A DNA stretch of 64,000 bases from Siderastrea radians (taxonomy: Eukaryota; Cnidaria; Anthozoa; Scleractinia; Rhizangiidae): assembly GCA_964017195.1 (NCBI GenBank), contig OZ024894.1, positions 3,862,847 to 3,926,846 of the forward strand. Reading direction: 5' to 3'. The position numbers were made by a program, and so were the translations under genes. The notes under the pieces are model-generated. The model was given only the letters and a program-made list of their open reading frames with translations. It was not told the origin of the DNA and searched no databases. Shown here piece after piece: positions 57,751-64,000 of the stretch. Position 1 is the stretch's first letter. Each line of letters begins with the position of its first letter.

Positions 57751-59964
57751 TAACAGATTATTTTACACAAATAGACGTCAATAGAGAAACGCCAAGTTTT
57801 CAAGCGACAAGTCCCAGGGGTAGGTGGTGGTTACTCTCTTATAATAGCTAGTGCGGCCACAAAGGGGATGGTTTTTCGAGCCGTTTAAGTCTGTAATAGC
57901 ATATAGATTTTGACCATTTTGATATGAAATTCAGGTTTATGCGATCTGAACTGGAATTGGGTATGGTTTTGAGAAGAAGCTATTTCTTTAATAATTATCT
58001 TTTCTTGATAAGTTTGTTTTGATTAAGCATGGTAATAGGACTGGGTGGAGTCCAATTCGGTCTGTAACTACGAGTGATTCAACAACTGGGATACCAGCTG
58101 CTTCAGGAGTACTGTAGCCCCTAAAGAAGGTTTGTTTTGCCAACCGAAATATCGGGCATTTTTTGTTGCATAAAGTTTTTTATTACTTTATATATCCAAA
58201 TTTCTGTTTCCGTCATTCTGCGACTTTGTTTAACTGCCGTAAGGATCAGTCGTACCGTATGTGTTTTTTTACTTGGGGTGGTCTGCTGAAGACCCGGCAA
58301 CTATCAACGCCTTGTCACTGGTGTTACCAGTTTAAAAGTTAAAGGTTACAAGGAGTGCGCCGCACACCCCCACTCAAATTTTCGGGAGTACCCCCCCCGC
58401 GCCAGGCGACTTGTCAACGAGCCATAGTCGAGTTGTCTGCCTGTCATACATACGCATTTCGCATTTCGAAGAAAAAAGTGGCTTAGCAATTTTACAAATA
58501 CAAAGCACATATATATTCAAAAGAAAAGATTTTAAAAACGTTTAATGACTTAAATATCAATTGGTATAGCATTGTTTTGAGCTAAATTGATTGGACACTC
58601 TGGCTTTTATTTATTTGGTTGTTTCTCTTTAAGATAAGATTTCTGGTCGGGAAAGAGCGAAAAAATAAAGGGCGAGAACGAGCGAAGAGACGGGAAGGGG
58701 GTGGGGGTGGGGAAGGAAGGAGGGGGAGAGGGAAGGGGAACCTTAATCATTACGGAAAGCTAGTTAGCTTTTATCATATGTATTCTACAACAAATTCTTT
58801 TCAGTCATTACTTATAATCAGTCTGTTAGCACCTGACGGTGTACATGTCCGGTGTACATGTCCAAGTAAGATGAAACGAATATCATTATTTACAAATCTG
58901 TACAAGGTATTCCGAAACAGAGATCGGCACTACGCAGAGTCAGCTATGCTCAATTTGAACCGGACCCTAGATAAAATACCCAGTCCCCCCTCGAAGGTTG
59001 GAGGAGGAGAAATGAGCTAGTAGACTGGGCTCTATTCGACTATTAATTTCATTTAGTTAGTTGTTTAACTTAATTTCACTAAATTTATTTACTTCCATGT
59101 TTCTTCAGTCTGACCGTCCGCTGACGACAGCAGACGGTCAGCAGCAGTTTTGGGGGAGTAGATTTCAGACTTTTTGGATTAGTAATTATAACTCGCAAAT
59201 AAAAATGCAAAGTTAAAAAGCTTGATTTGTGATCTGACAACTAACTAAGAAATTTTAAAACATGCGACCTGACCACACAATTACTGTATATATACTGAAA
59301 GCCGATAGGGAAACCGTTATGTTTACAAAGGCTAAATTCATATACTTTACTCCCCTTTATCTCACACCGTTTAAAAGTATAGCAAAACTGACTAAAGTCC
59401 TCCTGTTAGAGCGGTTTCCAATTGCCTGGAGCAAAAATGAAAAAAAAAAGTGATCTCTGTGGCTAATTACGACGAAAGCAAAACAAGAAATTTTTTCACA
59501 ACCAGCAGTCAAAAAAGTGCCCGCAAACTTGGTGTAACAGGCGCTAATCCCGGGAAAATACCAAAAGGTGTGGTTTCAGTTCTTCTTTCAATTGGATACT
59601 TGGCGTAAGTTCTTTTAACCAGTCCAAGAGCGGACAGTATAGAAAAACCCGCAAAGCAAACGCAATTGACTTTTGACAGACAAATGTAAACCGCTCTACT
59701 GATCCGTTTAAAAGGAACGCTTGGAGCAAAATGCAATAAAAAAATATGTAATGCGATCTCGATGGATTCAGCTTGGTTTCCCACATTCTAGTCGTTTGGT
59801 CGTGGTAGGTCTTTGTCGAATGTTCTTTATCAGATACCATAGGCTGTTACCAAATTCTGCAAAGAGTAAATATGTAAAGCAACATTAATTAAATGAGGCT
59901 CGAAATACAAGAAAGAGAAAAAACAATCGCGAATTTGGAGGTTTGGCCAGTGTTCTTGTCTCAG
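57751..59964. other. Intergenic, duplicated repeats; no gene seen
   Basis: 58029-58085 repeats 45165-45225; 58741-58890 repeats 39910-40030; 59398-59860 repeats 41390-41930. A purine-rich run (58660-58740) gives a low-complexity frame. A TGTACATGTCC doublet is at 58849-58863. Confidence 0.5.
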
Positions 59965-60371
59965 TTAAGGAAGCGGTGCCTCCTAATACATAGGTATTTT
60001 GCACAGTTTATGATTAATTTGCGAGAAAAGCAGATCTTAGTTAGGGCTATTGGAAACCAAAAGAAAATTGTTGGGAACGACTTATCTGTCGGCGGTAATT
60101 AAGCAACCATAACTCCAAAAAGCTTTAAAATACATAACAATGTGTGGCATTTTCTTGCCAAATTTGAAAAATTCGTGGTTACCACCAATTTTCCTTTTGG
60201 ATTCCAGTAGCCCATGCAAAGATCTATTTTTCCCGCATATTCGTAAAGAGTGCAAAAATACCTTTGTATTAGTAGGTACTGTCTTTAAGAAACCCGAGTT
60301 TTTCGGCCTATCCCGAGATACCCAGAACGTATGCGCAGTAACAAAAGGAGGCAACGTCCTTAAACGTCAGG
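59965..60371. mobile_element. Fold-back element, family FB, copy 2
   Basis: Left arm starts TTAAGGAAGCGGTGCCTCC, right arm ends GGAGGCAACGTCCTTAAACG; inside, AGATCTTAGTTAGGGCTATTGG faces CCAGTAGCCCATGCAAAGATCT (each given in part). Inverted relative of 16620-17031, with the GTTACTGCGCA-ACGTTCTG stretch in the opposite arm. Confidence 0.6.
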
Positions 60372-60648
60372 AAATAAATTCTGTTGTCTATGTGCGTATA
60401 CGTGTCCACAGAAAACTGTTCACGAACAGATATGTAAAATCCTTGCCATCAAACTTCTCGTTGTGACATCAATACACAATCAAGCAAACAGATCATAGAA
60501 TTAAGGGAATGATCACTTAAGATGAACTGTGTTTTTAAAATATTTCAACAATTTCTCCCAACTAAAACTATAAGAAATGTGGGGACACCAGGTAGGAGAA
60601 TTTTTCAATTGACACTGGGATTTGCAATTGAAGGGTTAAAATACCTGT

Positions 60649-63583
60649 TTATTTCTTTTCCTGCCACCATTTCCTTGCGGCATCACGCTCTGCAGATCGA
60701 ACGCCAGTAACTACAGAGAAAAAAATAATAATCCATTTTCACACTTTTTGTAGTATATATTTTAATGTTCGCTCTTTTTATTCATCACTTGTCAAAGATT
60801 GCAAACTGGCAATCGAAAGGTCGTAAATCTTTTAATTTTTTAACCAGAGAACGTTGAGAATCAAATTAATTCCATAAACAGTTCTCAGTTCATTCAGGAT
60901 GCAATCCGGGAGGATAATTTTCTTTTTTTAAGAATCGTGTCTTGTGAAACTTGAATTAGACCTCCTTAACCTGCGATCAGGCTCTATTTTTGGTTTCACT
61001 TGATAAAACATTAGAGGAAGGAAAAGCCTAAATCTGGGAAAATCAGTTTACGCCCGGATGGCAGTTCAATCAATTCAAATCATTCACGCTATTAGCCCGT
61101 TACAGGCTCTCGGACGGTAGGGACGGCTCAGGACGAGCATAGGACGCGCGGGATCTGGGGAAAAGATAGCGGTGGCGCGAAAAGATGGCGGTGGCGGTGG
61201 TGGTGGCGGTGGCGTCGCCTCTCCCCAGCTGCAACGCGTCTTCACGCTTGTTTCACGCTGCGCTCGTTTTCTCATTTCGTGCTTTCTCTACTATCTCAGA
61301 GACTGGAACAGGCTAAATGCTATCGCCAATTTAAAACTTGTCTTTCACCAGCCAGTAAACAGGTTCCCCAGCGCGAAATTGAGACCACGAAACACTACGA
61401 GTGGGTCAACCCTCCCGAATATAATCTCCCACTGACTTCGCTCTGGTGACTTCGCAAGCTGATTTTGTTTTCTCCATATACTCCAATTCCCCAATTCCCT
61501 AATAAGGAGGGTCTTTAGGAGGGAGTAGTTTTGACGGTTCAGTGACGGTTGACAGTAGAGCTTTTAGACGGGCGAAGGTCAAATTTTAGGTATTTTGGGG
61601 TTGACGATTATGAAAAGAAAATTCCCTTGACGATTTCAAACTTAATGTGTACGTTAGTGTCTTAGAGTGATTTTCTTGTTTTCGCAGGCTGTCATTCTTT
61701 TTAGAAATTCTAAAATATCCTCAAAATTGTGCGATAATCGTCCGACTTCAACTTCACCTGTGGTAATGTTCTCACTGCTTGTTTACAGGCTATTACTAAC
61801 CTGAATAGACGGAATTTCTCCATCGGCCGCCACAGGAGTCGAATGGATTCTCTGAGCTCTCAATAGGTTCATCGGGCTGTCTACATCTTATATTACATTC
61901 AACATCATTCGCTCGCCCGTATTTATTATAGTAATTTCCACAAAAGCAAAGGTCACCATTTTGAAGGCCAGCGTAAAGGAATCCCTTCATAGCGCACTGA
62001 TCTACACAGTCTTGCTTTGTGGAAAAACGCTCGATTTGAAATTCAAGCGCACGAGACTGTACCAAGCGGAAGTTGTCGTCTAGCACTTTGTCGTCTTTGT
62101 AACATCCAAGAAAATCTACGAATAGAAAAAAAAAAAGAAAAATACATTTCAACGAGTAAACGACCATGCGTATCTCGACTGTTGTCATGAACTCACCCCG
62201 TTTAATTAACGAGTAACAGAATTATGGGGAAGGTACCGGGGTTTCGGACACCACTCCCCTCTCTTTCAAACCTGTAGCCATCTTTTTTTCATTTTAGCAA
62301 AAAAATTTGCAACAACTGATGAGATTTCCTGGTAAATTCGGTCTTGTGGTCTACTCTGTTTTTTTCTTTCTATTCTTTTGTTTTTAATTTGAATGCATTT
62401 AATTTTTCTATAAAAAGACAAGTAGCGGTTTGAGGGAGGGGAAAAGGGTTGGGGGGGAAGGTCCGGACACCCCTAGAACCTCCCAATAGATCGATCCTCT
62501 ACTGACACACTAGAAACGTGCATTTATGTGTCTCCTGATTACTTCTCAAAGTGGTTGAGAAGTGATCACAATGCATGGAAACATTTGCTGCGCGCAATGC
62601 AGTATCATGCCTCCAACAATGCGCTGTTAACTCACAGGCGTTAGACGTTCGCCCGATTAGAGCTTGGGAACGACCGTTGAAGAGCCGATTAAATAACGGA
62701 CACCTGAAAAAAGTGGTTGTCAATTCTACCGAGCTTATCTTTACACCCATGTTTAATTTTCTTTTTTGAAAATCACGAAAGTATGGCTCTGTTCAGTTCC
62801 AGTCACAAAGTAAGCCAAAGTAGTACGATCTAATATATACACTGACTCATCCAGCAGTTTCTGGGAACCACTTGATGACCGCAATATCTTTTAACTGCCT
62901 AGCCCGGGACAAATGCAGGGCAAATGAGTATATATTTTAGAGCAATAAAAATTGCGCTCTTTCTAAAATATTACCTGGGTTGGTGTCCACCAGTTCTATG
63001 TCGGCAATTGTAAAACCTGAAAATTTAAAAGAGAACATAAAAAAGTACCTGTTGCAACACTTGATCTTTTTATGGATGAGTGAAGCTTAAAAAGCAAGTC
63101 GACACTGTTCCTCAAAAGGCACCAGCCGTGACAAAAACTTACTCTATGACACGGTTTTTGAGTCTTTACTTTTTCATAGTTTTCAAACTACTGAGCTTTA
63201 TTTCGATATAACCACTTTTTCTTGTAGGCCACGAGTTGCTTATATCAATGTCACGTCTTTTTTTTTTCTAAAAATATTAAACACGCAGGTACTATCCAGT
63301 AATTTTATTTTACAAACCTAATGGGATCAAAAATCAACTTTTTGAAGTCTCTTTAAAACCTCGTCTCTAATTTTAATAAATCCCAGTCAAATAGAGGTAG
63401 AAACCTAGCCGTATAATGGTTAAATTAGAGCATTTATGACTACGTACCAATCAAAGCTAACACCCCGAGGACAAAGCCTGAAAATAATTAGAAAAGATAT
63501 ATATAAAAATCTTGATCGGAAAAAGCAAAGTATTTAACATCGTAAGTTAAGTGTAGCTTACTTGTAACTCTTGGCAAAAGCAT
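60649..63583 (-). CDS. Small secreted WSC-domain protein
   Basis: Five minus-strand exons: 63583-63562 (22 nt, ATG), 63477-63448 (30 nt), 63016-62975 (42 nt), 62115-61801 (315 nt), 60710-60649 (62 nt, TAA). GT/AG sites and phase 1 fit at every join; total 156 residues. Exons 1-2 together make a signal peptide (MLLPRVTSFVLGVLALIG). Exon 4 is one WSC domain (about 33-136) starting GCYKDDK, with eight cysteines, YAGLQNGDLCFCG and SCGGRWRNSVYS. The tail is charged (ERDAARKWWQEKK). WSC domains are putative carbohydrate-binding modules, known from fungal cell-wall sensors and animal polycystin-related proteins. No membrane segment, so likely secreted. The three micro-exons have no independent support beyond phase and splice sites; an AATAAA overlaps the stop codon. 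Confidence 0.72.
61188..61213. repeat. (GGT/GGC)n microsatellite
   Basis: About eight GGT/GGC triplets in a G+C-rich stretch (61100-61260), within the last intron of the WSC gene. Confidence 0.85.
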
Positions 63584-64000
63584 CTTGAATCTGTAGTTTC
63601 CCTATCGAGAAATTGACTTTCCCGTTGGGACGATGGCCTCTTCGGATTCTATACACTATTAATGAGCACTGGTGAATTACGTTATATCCACCAATTAGCG
63701 CAAAGCAAGATTCAACCCTTTAACTTGGAGCTTTCAGGACTCAAATTCAAAATAGAGTAGGCGAAACGGAGGGAAAAAAGTTTAAAGCGCGAGGCTTTGA
63801 AGTTACCCTTAATGGGCTTTTATTGTCTGAGAGTCACGAGCCGTGAAAATTGCCGTGAAGCTTATGAGTGTCCTCTTCAAACAAGAAAGAGCGAATTTAC
63901 AAGGGTCAATGATTTTAAACACATAGGTGGCTTTATTGTGTTTGATAAACTCTATCCCGTTTAGTAACGATTTAACATTTGCTTCTTTTTGTGCGAACAA
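63584..64000. other. 5' flank of the WSC gene
   Basis: Presumed 5' UTR and promoter of the WSC gene on the minus strand. A minus-strand frame open to the window edge (63809-64000) has no recognised motif and cannot be judged from here. Confidence 0.4.

Noticed and set aside
57472..57753. 93-codon frame as a gene
   Set aside because: The DNA duplicates 44650-44940, where the frame is broken. It lies in 5' flank of CTL first exons.
58619..59020. Gly/Arg-rich protein
   Set aside because: Derived from a purine-rich low-complexity run and a duplicated non-coding segment.
41500..59784. Conserved coding exon shared by 41500-41775 and 59509-59784 (minus strand)
   Set aside because: The frames share RRTETTPFGIFPGLAPVT, but the two loci are parts of one duplicated non-coding block; differences are not concentrated at third positions and no splice context or domain is visible.
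1..64000. CRISPR arrays, operons, ribosome binding sites, rRNA
   Set aside because: Introns, SINEs and microsatellites show an animal nuclear genome. No regularly spaced repeats or rRNA sequence were seen.

Overview
This is an AT-rich eukaryotic window with introns (GT/AG, long polypyrimidine acceptors), microsatellites, SINEs, fold-back elements and decayed transposons. Gene content (C-type-lectin-like membrane proteins, a carboxylesterase-type protein, a small WSC-domain protein) and the Crypton and SINE types suggest a cnidarian, most likely a stony coral. That assignment is inference; no search was run. All multi-exon genes below were assembled by eye from splice sites, reading phase and comparison between copies inside the window.

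Layout. (1) 716-1561 (+): intronless six-pass membrane protein of unknown function. (2) 3341-10084 (-): CTL-1, a four-exon type I membrane protein with a C-type lectin-like domain (CTLD), a stalk and a 205-residue tail ending in an ITIM-like motif. (3) 12409-14702 (+): two-exon carboxylesterase/cholinesterase-like protein, divergent from CTL-1. (4) 18280-20094 (-): CTL pseudogene. (5) 21850-22631 (+): esterase fragment. Items 4 and 5 repeat the divergent CTL-esterase arrangement of items 2 and 3. (6) 30556-34819 (-): CTL-3, one CTLD, almost no tail, a lysine inside the membrane segment; two orphan copies of its first exon lie upstream at 39622-39676 and 44053-44107. (7) 46871-57076 (-): a CTL gene whose six exons close into one frame with two CTLD-stalk units; its largest intron holds a decayed Crypton. 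(8) 60649-63583 (-): five-exon secreted WSC-domain protein.

All CTL exons join in phase 1 and start from an identical 55-nt signal-peptide exon, so CTLD, stalk and membrane exons can be shuffled without breaking frame. One copy has a long tail with an ITIM-like motif and an uncharged membrane helix, while another has a short tail and a charged membrane residue. This recalls paired inhibitory/activating receptors of vertebrates, and is the most interesting reading of the window. The cluster grew by repeated segmental duplication. Comparing duplicates gives empty sites for several insertions: a 402-bp MITE, a Crypton-derived element ending in a hairpin, and a hairpin-ended element near 40 kb.
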